A stretch of 35,561 bases of DNA from JAYODW01 sp038116745. Its GTDB lineage: Bacteria; Pseudomonadota; Gammaproteobacteria; Ga0077536. The stretch lies in contig JAYODW010000046.1 in assembly GCA_038116745.1 (NCBI GenBank), positions 1-35,561 of the forward strand, in the 5' to 3' direction. The first letter of the stretch is position 1. Each line of letters begins with the position of its first letter. Shown piece by piece: positions 16,005 through 24,070 of this stretch. The translations under genes and the position numbers were made by a program. Below the pieces are notes generated by a model, which saw only the letters and a list, made by a program, of their open reading frames with translations, had not been told where the DNA came from and ran no database searches.

Positions 16005-16687
16005 GATTGTTCTATGACCTCAAGTGCCGACGCAGCTGCAGCTTGCTCTGCTCTGCGTCGGCTGGTCCCCGATGCCTTGACCGGCTCCGGCCAACCGGGG
16101 ACCGAACAGGAAACGTGGAAAGTGCGGTGATGAGGTGCCCCTTCTACCGCGATCGTCTCGTACCTGGGCAACTCACGCCTGCGGGACTGAAGATATTCCT
16201 GCAGCCTTGTTTTCGCGTCTTTCTGCGCTTCCAGTGAGGCCTGAGCATTCATCGCATCCTTGAAGAGGGATTCGACGACAAGCCGACACGCATCTACACC
16301 CCCGTCCAGGTAACAGGCGCCGATAACTGCTTCCAACGCGTTTGCGAGAATCGAAGTTCTACGCCAACCACCACTCTTGAGTTCCCCCTCTCCAAGAATG
16401 AGGTATGCGCCCAAATCGATCACACGCGCGATGCCGGCCAGATTCTCGCGATTAACCAGCGCTGCACGGGCACGGGTCAACAATCCTTCATCGGCATCGG
16501 GATGGCGATTGAACAGGGATTCAGCAATGAAACACCCAAGTAGAGCGTCACCCAGAAACTCCAGGCGCTCGTTGTTTACTGGCCTGGCACTACGATGGGT
16601 CAGCGCCTGTTCAAGGAGGGAACCATCACAAAATGTGTAACCCAGTCTGTCCGTCAGCTTATGAACATCACGGTTCCGCGTGCACAT
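16001..16687 (-). CDS. rnc: Ribonuclease III
   Basis: Double-strand-specific endonuclease that separates 16S and 23S precursors and processes structured mRNAs. The protein is 228 residues. The signature NERLEFLGDALLG holds the metal ligands Glu43 and Asp47, and EA in LEAVIGACYLDGG gives Glu119. The position matching E. coli Asp114 is Asn116 (SILANALEA). That Asn may be a tolerated variant, because Glu119 and the other ligands are intact. A double-stranded RNA-binding domain follows (about residues 155-225, ending RRRAEQAAAASALEVI). The rnc-era overlap is four bases. Confidence 0.96.
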   Translation of the reverse strand: MCTRNRDVHKLTDRLGYTFCDGSLLEQALTHRSARPVNNERLEFLGDALLGCFIAESLFNRHPDADEGLLTRARAALVNRENLAGIARVIDLGAYLILGEGELKSGGWRRTSILANALEAVIGACYLDGGVDACRLVVESLFKDAMNAQASLEAQKDAKTRLQEYLQSRRRELPRYETIAVEGAPHHRTFHVSCSVPGWPEPVKASGTSRRRAEQAAAASALEVIEQS

Positions 16688-16771
16688 CAGCTCATGCCAT
16701 CCGCCTGCAGCATGAGGCTCTCTAGAAGAGCACCATTTGCGACGCGCCCATCCTTCGGGAATCGCCCGCCA

Positions 16772-17176
16772 TTAGTCGGTACGTGCTCCGCCAAGCTCAA
16801 CGGCGTTGCTGTATCGCAGCACGCCATCCAACTGCCCGTACAGAGGCGAGCGGATTTCATACTCAAGCAGCATAACTTTCCCGTCCATGCCCTTTACTTT
16901 CCCTACTTTTAACAATTTCCGCACATCCGCTTCGCTTAAAGAGTTCATGTCCTGGACCTCGAAGTTTCTGGATAAAAGCTTCGCTGCTTCATTTTTGCCT
17001 AGCTTAGCCGCCTCAGGACTTGAGGCCACGGACTTCATCGCCATGTCAACTTTCATTTTCTCGTTATAAATCGGCCAGAGTTTCATCCCGCCGACCGCGA
17101 GGGCACCCAACACGACACAAGCTGAAATCATTCCACTCAGGGTGATTCCGCGTTGACTTTCCTGGAAGTGACGCAT
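16772..17176 (-). CDS. DUF4845 family membrane protein
   Basis: Protein of unknown function, 134 residues, placed between lepB and rnc as in Pseudomonas (PA0769 position). It has a short basic N-tail and one hydrophobic helix at about residues 12-34, then a soluble domain presumably in the periplasm. The N-terminal run RGITLSGMISACVVLG resembles a type IV prepilin start (Gly, hydroxyl residue, Leu) but lacks the Glu at position +5, and the family is not known to be processed. It is 16 bases from lepB and clearly cotranscribed. The conserved location next to signal peptidase suggests an envelope role, not more. Confidence 0.8.
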   Translation of the reverse strand: MRHFQESQRGITLSGMISACVVLGALAVGGMKLWPIYNEKMKVDMAMKSVASSPEAAKLGKNEAAKLLSRNFEVQDMNSLSEADVRKLLKVGKVKGMDGKVMLLEYEIRSPLYGQLDGVLRYSNAVELGGARTD

Positions 17177-17192
17177 GGTTTCTCTCTCCTGC

Positions 17193-17984
17193 TTATTCGT
17201 AGATTGAGCCGATTCTTGAGAATACCGGCCCTTGGTCCCAGTTGAACCAGATATAGAATGCTTTACCTACCAGGTTTGCATCCGGCACGAACCCCCAGAA
17301 ACGAGAATCGCGGCTGTTATCCCGGTTGTCGCCGAGGACAAAATAATGCCCATCAGGCACTGTAAACACCCCATCAAGAGTCCGCGCGCCCGGGGTAATC
17401 AAGAGCTCATGTTCCCGTTCACCGAGCTTTTCCCGGAATTTCGCCGCGCCAGTTTGCGGGGCTGCTGACCGCACACCAACGAATGTCCCCGATGGACGCA
17501 AAGCCACTTCAGCGCCGTTTATCAACACTCTCTTATTACGGTAGGTCACCACATCGCCAGGAAGTCCCACGATGCGCTTGATGAACGGTGTTGAGGGATC
17601 AAGCGGATAGCGAAAAACCACAACATCGCCTCGCTCAGGTTCCCCGATAGCTATCACCTTCTGGTTGAGGACCGGCAATCGGATGCCGTAGGCGAACTTG
17701 TTGACCAGAATAAAATCCCCGACCAGCAAAGTCGGGATCATTGAGCCGGACGGAATTCGGAAAGGTTCAACAAGGAACGACCGCAACAGCAAAACGATTA
17801 AGAACACAGGAAAAAACGACTTCGCGTAGTCCACGAGCACCGGGAGCCGTGCCCCACCCTCTGCGTCTTCGTGTCCAGAGAGAAGCGCAACTCGCTTAGG
17901 GGCGAAAAATATCGCGTCCGTGAGCCAGATAAAGCCGCTGACGAAAACCAGCATGGTGAGGATCGCAGCGAAGTCCCAGATCAT
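17193..17984 (-). CDS. lepB: Signal peptidase I
   Basis: Inner-membrane serine-lysine protease that cleaves leader peptides of exported proteins. The protein is 263 residues. Two transmembrane segments lie at about residues 5-27 and 57-72. Catalytic Ser81 is in PSGSMIPTLLVGD and Lys136 in FIKRIVGLPGD; the GDNRDNSRDSRFWGFV box is near the C-terminus. Its ATG overlaps the lepA stop by four bases. It would mature, among others, MucD and RseB, encoded upstream. Confidence 0.97.
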   Translation of the reverse strand: MIWDFAAILTMLVFVSGFIWLTDAIFFAPKRVALLSGHEDAEGGARLPVLVDYAKSFFPVFLIVLLLRSFLVEPFRIPSGSMIPTLLVGDFILVNKFAYGIRLPVLNQKVIAIGEPERGDVVVFRYPLDPSTPFIKRIVGLPGDVVTYRNKRVLINGAEVALRPSGTFVGVRSAAPQTGAAKFREKLGEREHELLITPGARTLDGVFTVPDGHYFVLGDNRDNSRDSRFWGFVPDANLVGKAFYIWFNWDQGPVFSRIGSIYE

Positions 17985-19777
17985 GGATTCTTCCCAGTTC
18001 TCAGAACCGCCATGAAAGCTTCCTGGGGGATTTCAACTGCGCCGAACTGCTTCATGCGTTTCTTTCCCGCTTTCTGTTTTTCGAGAAGCTTTCGTTTGCG
18101 CGTGATGTCACCGCCATAGCACTTGGCAGTGACATTCTTCCGCAACGCTTTGACCGTCTCGCGGGCAATTACTTTGGAGCCGATAGAAGCCTGAACCGCG
18201 ATATCAAACATCTGACGGGGGATAATTTCCCGCATTTTTATCGCGAGCTCCCGGCCGCGTCTCTGCGATTGGTCCCGATGCACAATGGTTGAAAGCGCGT
18301 CGACACGCTCCCCGTTCAATTGAATGTCGACTTTCACCATATCTGCCGGAATGTTCCGCGTGAAATTGTAATCCATCGAGGCATAGCCTCTGGTTGCTGA
18401 TTTCAGCCGATCGAAGAAGTCCGTGACCAGCTCGGCCATAGGCAGTTCATAGCTCACGGCAACCTGACTGCCGGCGTAGTGAAGCCTGATCTGTGTTCCG
18501 CGTTTCTCTATGCACAGATTAATCACGTTCCCCAGGTGGATCTGGGGAACGAGGATATCGACGGTGACCAGAGGCTCTCTGATTTCGTCTACCAGCGTTG
18601 GCTCGGGCAGCCGCGCGGGATTATCAACGAACTGCACCTCGCCCGAGCGGAGAAGAACCTCGTACACCACCGTCGGCGCCGTCGTGATGAGTTCTATTCT
18701 GTATTCTCGTTCAAGGCGCTCCTGGACAATTTCCATATGCAGCATGCCCAGAAAGCCGCAACGGAATCCAAAACCCAGCGCTTCCGACGTCTCAGGCTCA
18801 AAACTCAGCGCAGCATCGTTAAGCCGCAGTTTGCTCAGAGCCTCTCGAAATTGTTCGTAATCACTGGCGTTGATGGGATAGAGACCCGCAAAGACATTGG
18901 GTTTCGATTTTTTAAATCCGGGCAGCGGTGACTCTGCGGCCCGCCTCGCCAGCGTGATAGTGTCTCCGACGGGTGCGCCATCAATATCTTTAATGCCGGC
19001 CACCAGATACCCCACCTCGCCCGCCGACAAGCCATTGGTCTTGGTTCGACGCGGCGTAAAAACGCCAACCTCATCTACTTCGAACTCGCGACCGGTTGAC
19101 ATGATTCTGATCCGTTCGCCAACACTCAGATGACCATCTACTACGCGAACCAGCGAAACCACACCCAGATAGTTGTCAAACCACGAGTCAATAATTAACG
19201 CCTTTAAAGGAGCTGCGACATCGCCTACGGGCGGAGGAATGCGCTCGATCAAGCGTTCAAGGAGATCGGAGATGCCCAGTCCGGTCTTTGCGCTCACCTG
19301 GAGCGCATCAGTCGCGTCTATCCCGATGATGTCCTCAATCTCCTGACTGACGCGTTCCGGCTCCGCGGCAGGCAAGTCGATTTTGTTAAGCACCGGGATG
19401 ACTTCGAGCCCCTGATCCACTGCCGTGTGGCAATTTGCCACCGACTGGGCCTCGACCCCCTGCGCGGCATCTACGACCAGCAAAGCCCCTTCGCAAGCAG
19501 CAAGTGAGCGCGACACCTCATAGCTGAAATCGACGTGGCCGGGGGTATCAATGAAATTAAGCGAATAGGTGCGCCCGTTTCCGGCGGTGTACTTCAAACT
19601 GACGCTCTGCGCCTTAATCGTGATGCCACGTTCGCGCTCCAGGTCCATCGAATCCAGCACTTGGGCCGCCATTTCCCGCTCGCTCAGACCGCCGCAGGTC
19701 TGGATAAATCGATCGGCGAGTGTCGACTTGCCATGATCAATGTGCGCGATGATCGAGAAATTCCTGATGTGTTCCAC
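17981..19777 (-). CDS. lepA: Elongation factor 4 (LepA)
   Basis: Ribosome-bound GTPase of the EF-G family, involved in translation initiation and fidelity. The protein is 598 residues, against 599 in E. coli. GTPase motifs are AHIDHGKSTLADRF, DTPGHVDF and NKIDLP. The LepA-specific C-terminal domain ends GDITRKRKLLEKQKAGKKRMK and then VPQEAF-like IPQEAFMAVL. It heads the lepA-lepB-DUF4845-rnc-era-recO run and is preceded by its own candidate promoter at 19814-19826, with a hairpin separating it from the sigma-E cluster. Confidence 0.98.
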   Translation of the reverse strand: MEHIRNFSIIAHIDHGKSTLADRFIQTCGGLSEREMAAQVLDSMDLERERGITIKAQSVSLKYTAGNGRTYSLNFIDTPGHVDFSYEVSRSLAACEGALLVVDAAQGVEAQSVANCHTAVDQGLEVIPVLNKIDLPAAEPERVSQEIEDIIGIDATDALQVSAKTGLGISDLLERLIERIPPPVGDVAAPLKALIIDSWFDNYLGVVSLVRVVDGHLSVGERIRIMSTGREFEVDEVGVFTPRRTKTNGLSAGEVGYLVAGIKDIDGAPVGDTITLARRAAESPLPGFKKSKPNVFAGLYPINASDYEQFREALSKLRLNDAALSFEPETSEALGFGFRCGFLGMLHMEIVQERLEREYRIELITTAPTVVYEVLLRSGEVQFVDNPARLPEPTLVDEIREPLVTVDILVPQIHLGNVINLCIEKRGTQIRLHYAGSQVAVSYELPMAELVTDFFDRLKSATRGYASMDYNFTRNIPADMVKVDIQLNGERVDALSTIVHRDQSQRRGRELAIKMREIIPRQMFDIAVQASIGSKVIARETVKALRKNVTAKCYGGDITRKRKLLEKQKAGKKRMKQFGAVEIPQEAFMAVLRTGKNP

Positions 19778-19813
19778 GGCGAGTCAAAATACTCCGAGGC
19801 CAGCCTGGCGAGG

Positions 19814-19826
19814 GGCGCGAATTCTA
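19814..19826 (-). promoter_or_regulatory. Candidate lepA operon promoter (-10 plus GC-rich discriminator)
   Basis: The minus strand reads CGC-TAGAAT-T-CGCGCC, with the -10-like hexamer 44 bases before the lepA ATG. The layout matches the sites before yceD and pdxJ base for base in the discriminator. No strong -35 element is seen. GC-rich discriminators are known in stringently controlled promoters of proteobacteria. Confidence 0.45.
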
Positions 19827-19918
19827 GCGCGTAATCATGACCTTGGAATTATTCATAGCGCACCGATTTTGCAGGTCGGCTTAGCCAGTGAGACATGAGG
19901 CGTGGATACTTAACCCAA

Positions 19919-19937
19919 GGCGCTGCCGAGCAGCGCC
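19919..19937 (-). terminator. Hairpin after the glutaredoxin gene, possible terminator
   Basis: GGCGCTGC and GCAGCGCC form a perfect 8-bp stem with a three-base loop, 22 bases beyond the glutaredoxin stop. On the minus strand the stem is followed by TTGGGTTAAG, a poor U-tract, so termination would be weak. It lies exactly between the sigma-E cluster and the lepA promoter. Confidence 0.45.
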
Positions 19938-19959
19938 GGGCCGCCCGAGTTTGCATGAG

Positions 19960-20220
19960 TCAAACCTGAAAGGTTCGCAAAAACCGCTCTACTGCGGACG
20001 CATCAAAATGCCCGAAAGCTATCTCTTCATGTCCGCACAGCAGCACCGGCACCTTGAGCCCATATCTCCGCATTAGCGCAACATTGTCGTCTATGTGGAT
20101 AACTTCAAGACAGCCATTGCGGCCAGCGCTGTTCCATTCATCGAAATCGCGCTGGAAGTCGTCGCACAGGTGACAGTCAGCGCGGGTCAGCAGCTGAAAC
20201 GTGGCTATACCGTGACGCAT
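19960..20220 (-). CDS. Glutaredoxin-like thiol protein (DUF836 type)
   Basis: Small thioredoxin-fold protein of 86 residues. The redox motif is Cys16-His-Leu-Cys19 in RADCHLCDDF, preceded by the first beta strand (FQLLTRADC), and the cis-proline motif is KVPVLLCG. This matches the glutaredoxin-like DUF836 family, whose substrates are unknown. It begins 22 bases after the mucD stop, so it probably belongs to the sigma-E operon, where a thiol reductase or sensor would suit envelope or oxidative stress. In Pseudomonas mucD is followed by a similar small gene or by lepA, so the position is not unusual. Confidence 0.82.
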   Translation of the reverse strand: MRHGIATFQLLTRADCHLCDDFQRDFDEWNSAGRNGCLEVIHIDDNVALMRRYGLKVPVLLCGHEEIAFGHFDASAVERFLRTFQV

Positions 20221-20242
20221 TCATCTCATCCTTCACCAGAAA

Positions 20243-21712
20243 TCAAGGAGTCTTGATCGCCAGGAACAGCGGTGCGCCCTGGCGTTGGATAAGGATCGGA
20301 ATTGTTTTCCCGGATGGCAGATCGGACAGGATCTTATGAAAGTGCGACGTATTTTCGATTTCAGAGTTGTTCAGCTGCAGGATCACATCACCACGGCGCA
20401 AACCCGCAGTCTGCGCCGGCCCATTTTCGATTTTCTGGATCATCACCCCACCCTGCGGCACCTGAAACTGCTCTCGCTGTTCGGGGCTCAAATCTTCCAC
20501 ACTGATTTTGAGGACCTGATCAACCGCAGAGGGCGCTGCTATTCCTGCAGAAGCAAGTTTTTCAGGGTCCTCAGGCAAAGCGCCGATCGTTAATTCGACT
20601 GACAATGTGCGCCCGCCGCGGATCAACTCGACAGCAATGACGTCGCCCACCTGCGTGGTGCCGACCACCGGCGGAAGATCTGACGAATGGTCAATCGCCT
20701 TGCTGCCGAAGCGCACAATGATGTCTCCCGTTTGAATCCCGCCCTTGGCAGCTGGACTCTCGTCGAGCACTTTAGAAACCAGCGCACCACGTGGCTTGTT
20801 CATGCCGAAGGATTCTGCGAGTTCTGCGGTCACATCCTGGATCAGTACCCCGAGCCATCCCCGCGTAACGCTGCCCTTATTCTTGAGCTGTTCGTAGACG
20901 TTGACGACGACATCGATCGGGATGGCGAAAGAAACACCCATGAATCCGCCTGTGCGGCTGTAGATCTGAGAATTCACCCCGACCACTTCGCCGTCGAGAT
21001 TAAATAGAGGGCCGCCTGAATTACCTGGATTTATGGCGACGTCGGTCTGTATGAACGGCACGTAGTTTTCGTTGGGGAGACTGCGCCCTTTTGCACTCAC
21101 GATCCCCGCAGTGACGGAGTAATCAAATCCGAAAGGGGAGCCGATGGCCAGCACCCACGCGCCGACTTCGAGTGCTTCCGAACTGCCCAAGCTCACTGCT
21201 GGCAACGCACGTTCGCTCTCTACTTTGAGCACCGCGATATCCGACCGCGGGTCGCTACCGACCACGGTTGCGGTCAGCTCGCTTCTGTCGGACATTCTGA
21301 CAACGATCTCATCGGCGTCCCGGACAACATGGTTGTTCGTGATGATGTAGCCATCTTCAGAAATAATAAAACCAGAACCCAAAGAGGCCCTTGGATCGAC
21401 GTCGTCGGGCATTCCAGGCCCAGGCTCACCAAAAAAGCGCCGAAAAAAGTCGGACAGCGGACCGTCCTCCGGCACATCATCGGGGGATATGCCCGGTGGC
21501 AACCGGTCGTCCTGGCGAGACGCCTTGACGGTAGAACTGATATTGACAACTGACGGACTGTTGTTGCGCGCGAGTTCGGCGAAATCGGGCAGTGCAGCCG
21601 CATCAATCTCGAACGAAGCCACCAGGCAGAGCAGAGCCGGCAGCAACATAAGCCCACGCCCCCCTGTGTTTTTGAGGAACCTGCGACCTTCAACCTGTCG
21701 TGAGTGTGTCAT
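20243..21712 (-). CDS. mucD: Periplasmic serine protease/chaperone, DegP-DegQ family (MucD)
   Basis: HtrA-type protease that clears misfolded periplasmic proteins. The protein is 489 residues. A signal peptide is seen (hydrophobic core about residues 20-33, likely cut after the Ala run near 40). The catalytic triad is His128 (ITNNHVV), Asp158 (DPRSDIAVL) and Ser232 (NPGNSGGPL). Two PDZ domains follow (about 275-365 and 395-489). The Q-loop insert (about 64-107, rich in Pro and Asp) is short, as in MucD and DegQ, not DegP. It sits directly after rseB, the Pseudomonas mucD position; no mucC lies between. Confidence 0.94.
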   Translation of the reverse strand: MTHSRQVEGRRFLKNTGGRGLMLLPALLCLVASFEIDAAALPDFAELARNNSPSVVNISSTVKASRQDDRLPPGISPDDVPEDGPLSDFFRRFFGEPGPGMPDDVDPRASLGSGFIISEDGYIITNNHVVRDADEIVVRMSDRSELTATVVGSDPRSDIAVLKVESERALPAVSLGSSEALEVGAWVLAIGSPFGFDYSVTAGIVSAKGRSLPNENYVPFIQTDVAINPGNSGGPLFNLDGEVVGVNSQIYSRTGGFMGVSFAIPIDVVVNVYEQLKNKGSVTRGWLGVLIQDVTAELAESFGMNKPRGALVSKVLDESPAAKGGIQTGDIIVRFGSKAIDHSSDLPPVVGTTQVGDVIAVELIRGGRTLSVELTIGALPEDPEKLASAGIAAPSAVDQVLKISVEDLSPEQREQFQVPQGGVMIQKIENGPAQTAGLRRGDVILQLNNSEIENTSHFHKILSDLPSGKTIPILIQRQGAPLFLAIKTP

Positions 21713-21723
21713 CGTCTTTGCTT

Positions 21724-22695
21724 TCAGTCTTGTCTGGGCACCTGCCTGATGGCAGCCGAGATCCTTTGCACAGTAGCCATCGGTAGATCGCCCACGACAG
21801 TCACCTCGTTTTCATCTATCGCGCGGCTGTAGACATTCACGGCGCCGCGCACCGCGTAGCTCGGCTCAGTGTCAGCGTGTTCCAGTGAGCTTTTCACGTA
21901 GACCGACACCATCGCCAATCCATCCGAGTACATGAACGAGGTCAAATGACCCCCTCCCCTAGCAATCCGGGTGGACTTCTGCTCTGCCATCTCAAATCCC
22001 GGGGGCAGCCAGGCCACGTTCCAAGCAGGCTCTGAGACCTGGTTATCGGTTTCGAGCATAGCGTCTGCGTTTTCGTTCCGTACTGACACGGCCGATGTCA
22101 GCGCGGCAATCATATCTTCCTCGACCTCCTCAAGAATATTGAGCTGCGCGAATTCCACCTGCTCAAGAATATCCCCGTCGACACTCGCTATCTCCGACTT
22201 CAAAGGCAAGCGTGTTTCAACATCCAGCCACAAGCGATGAGCGTAACGATCCGCATACTTGGGGGTCATGCTAAGGAAACGCGCTACGCGACCTGCTACC
22301 CGCTCGATATCACCAAGTGTGAAGTCGTAGTTCTGACTCAGCGTCGAGAGTGTCGCTGCGGTAAATTCGCCTTTAAACGCCTGTGGGGCGGGCGCGAATT
22401 TTCCTTCCGCAAGAGCGCCATCGCGAAATGCCACAAGGCCATCGTCCCGAATCAACTCGCGTTCAGGGCCGCTCATTGAGACCAACCGTTCTTTCTCTTT
22501 TTCGGCCTTGAAAATATGTTCCAGGCGTATCGTGTCTGACAGTCCGTCACGCCGATAAACGAACACCCCCTCATAGTTAAGCTGCCGGCTGGCATGACTC
22601 ATACCCATCAGCAGGTCCGACGCAGTTTCCTGTGCCGCATCACCCATCGGCGCAGTAAGCGCCGATACAGCCAGAACCAGCATCAGGGTGCGCAT
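21724..22695 (-). CDS. rseB: Sigma-E regulatory protein RseB/MucB
   Basis: Periplasmic protein that binds the anti-sigma factor RseA and shields it from proteolysis until lipid or outer-membrane signals arrive. I start it at ATG 22695, giving a signal peptide (MRTLMLVLAVSALTAPMGDA). The N-terminal lipoprotein-carrier-like domain includes LNYEGVFVYRRDG and RLEHIFKAEKEKERLVSMSG. The smaller C-terminal domain (about 210-315) contains WLPPGFEM and HLTSFMYSDGLAMVSVYV. A start at 22731 would overlap rseA and spoil the signal sequence. The gap to rseA is 13 bases. Confidence 0.93.
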   Translation of the reverse strand: MRTLMLVLAVSALTAPMGDAAQETASDLLMGMSHASRQLNYEGVFVYRRDGLSDTIRLEHIFKAEKEKERLVSMSGPERELIRDDGLVAFRDGALAEGKFAPAPQAFKGEFTAATLSTLSQNYDFTLGDIERVAGRVARFLSMTPKYADRYAHRLWLDVETRLPLKSEIASVDGDILEQVEFAQLNILEEVEEDMIAALTSAVSVRNENADAMLETDNQVSEPAWNVAWLPPGFEMAEQKSTRIARGGGHLTSFMYSDGLAMVSVYVKSSLEHADTEPSYAVRGAVNVYSRAIDENEVTVVGDLPMATVQRISAAIRQVPRQD

Positions 22696-22708
22696 CCTTG
22701 AGATCCCG

Positions 22709-23248
22709 CTATTCAGGCTCAAATCCCACAATCCTCACGTAGGGATTGACGCCTGGTGCGCTCAGCCGACTGCGTTGCTGGTTAAAGTTGACTAGATACT
22801 CATTAAGACGCGGATCAGGTCTCGCCGTTCCTCGCAAGCGGGGGTCGACCTCAGATTCTGTGTCACGCAGCATCGCCCGCGTTTCCAGAGTGAGGGGTTG
22901 TTCAGAGCGCACCGCAAGCGACGGCAGTGGAACCGCACGTTTATCGGCGACCGCCCCTTCCTGCTGTGTTGTCTGCCAGACGCCAATCGACAGTACGCAA
23001 AAAACCGCGACAGACGCCAGGCTCAAAGTCCTGAAGGCACGCCCGTGTTTCTGTTTTGAGAACCCTATCGCGACCGGTCTGACTCTGGTTACGTTTTCTG
23101 CGTTTTCGCGGACAACGGCTCCGATCATGTGGTAACGCCCCCACGCTCTGCGAGCGGCACCGTCAGTACAGAGGGTGTCGATCACATGGCGGCGCTCAAT
23201 ATCAGTCACCTCTTCATCGACCAGCGCAGAAATCTCCGCCTTACTCAT
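22709..23248 (-). CDS. rseA: Anti-sigma-E factor RseA/MucA
   Basis: Inner-membrane protein that holds RpoE inactive. The protein is 179 residues. The N-terminal sigma-binding domain includes EISALVDEEVTDIERRHVI and RRAWGRYHMIGAVVREN. One transmembrane helix spans about residues 73-92 (LSLASVAVFCVLSIGVW). The periplasmic tail contains LNEYLVNFNQQRSRLSAPGV, the region where RseB binds in the family. It begins 12 bases after rpoE, the usual tight pairing. The proteases that cleave it (DegS/AlgW and RseP) are not in this window. Confidence 0.93.
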   Translation of the reverse strand: MSKAEISALVDEEVTDIERRHVIDTLCTDGAARRAWGRYHMIGAVVRENAENVTRVRPVAIGFSKQKHGRAFRTLSLASVAVFCVLSIGVWQTTQQEGAVADKRAVPLPSLAVRSEQPLTLETRAMLRDTESEVDPRLRGTARPDPRLNEYLVNFNQQRSRLSAPGVNPYVRIVGFEPE

Positions 23249-23260
23249 AGCTTTACCACC

Positions 23261-23839
23261 CTAATTTTCCAGCAGGGGTTTCAGTTTTAAATCGATTGCT
23301 TCACGGGCTCGAAAAATACGGGAACGGACTGTACCGATCGGGCATTCCATGACGTCAGCAATTTGTTCGTAGCTCATGCCATCAATTTCTCGCAGCGTCA
23401 GAGCCTCCCGCAACTCATGCGGCAAGCCTTCCATCGTCTCTACTATGACGCTTCTTATCTCATCGGAGATGAACAGATGCTCCGGCGTTTCCAGGCTTGG
23501 CTGAAGCTCTTCAAAACTCATCGGTTCACCGGAATCGTCATCCCTCGTCGTGCTGAGCGGACGCCTGCCTGCCGACACCAGAAAATTCTTCGCGGTGTTA
23601 ACTGCGATCCGATAGATCCAGGTGTAGAACGCGCTCTCGCCTCGAAATTGAGGAAGCGCTCGGTACGCTTTTAAGAACGAGTCCTGGACAACGTCAAGCG
23701 CATCGGCAGGTTCATGCACGTACCGTCCCACGAGTTTTATAACGCGGTGTTGGTACTTCGAAACCAGAAGATCAAATGCACGTTTGTCTCCGCCCTGCGC
23801 TCGTATTACCAACTCACCATCAGTGGGGTTATCTGCCAT
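23261..23839 (-). CDS. rpoE: RNA polymerase sigma factor RpoE (AlgU)
   Basis: ECF sigma factor for envelope stress. The protein is 192 residues, the normal length. Region 2 runs through FDLLVSKYQHRVIKLV and ALDVVQDSFLKAYRAL to FYTWIYRIAVNTAKNFL. Region 4 contains LREALTLREIDGMSYEQIA and CPIGTVRSRIFRARE. It heads rpoE-rseA-rseB-mucD. Upstream lie a good match to a sigma-E promoter, suggesting autoregulation, and a 7-bp hairpin whose loop holds the ribosome site (GGGAGA) and whose 3' arm touches the ATG. nadB diverges 231 bases away, as in Pseudomonas and E. coli. Confidence 0.97.
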   Translation of the reverse strand: MADNPTDGELVIRAQGGDKRAFDLLVSKYQHRVIKLVGRYVHEPADALDVVQDSFLKAYRALPQFRGESAFYTWIYRIAVNTAKNFLVSAGRRPLSTTRDDDSGEPMSFEELQPSLETPEHLFISDEIRSVIVETMEGLPHELREALTLREIDGMSYEQIADVMECPIGTVRSRIFRAREAIDLKLKPLLEN

Positions 23840-23868
23840 CGCGGTCGTCTCCCTGTATCATGACCGCG
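23840..23868 (-). promoter_or_regulatory. Hairpin at the rpoE ribosome-binding site
   Basis: On the minus strand CGCGGTC pairs with GACCGCG, all seven bases, around a 15-base loop that contains the Shine-Dalgarno GGGAGA. The 3' arm ends directly before the rpoE ATG. Such a fold would restrict ribosome entry and could respond to temperature or a binding factor. Only the complementarity is seen; the regulatory role is inferred. Confidence 0.4.
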
Positions 23869-23890
23869 TCATTGGGTGAGTCTGACTGAA

Positions 23891-23918
23891 ATAGACCACA
23901 GTGGCGGGATTTAGTTTC
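23891..23918 (-). promoter_or_regulatory. Candidate sigma-E-dependent promoter of rpoE
   Basis: The minus strand reads GAAACTA, 15 bases, GTCTAT. The E. coli sigma-E consensus is GGAACTT, 15 bases, GTCTAA, so 5 of 7 and 5 of 6 positions match with the same spacer. Transcription would begin near 23884, about 45 bases before the rpoE ATG. Autoregulation of rpoE/algU by its own product is known in E. coli and Pseudomonas. Confidence 0.5.
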
Positions 23919-24070
23919 GAGATTTGTTCAGAACAGCGGCAGCCGAGTATAGCAATGAGGCACTTTTAAGGCGGAACCAGTTCGCCACGCCGAGGGTCCT
24001 ACCGCGCAATTCAGCGCTCACCACAAAGTTCAGTTGACGTTTCCGCCGCCGCATCACCGGGTACTCATCC

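Noticed and set aside
17120..17176. DUF4845 protein as a type IV pseudopilin
   Set aside because: The N-terminus resembles a prepilin but lacks the Glu at +5, and the gene sits in the lepB-rnc operon where this family is standard and non-pilin.
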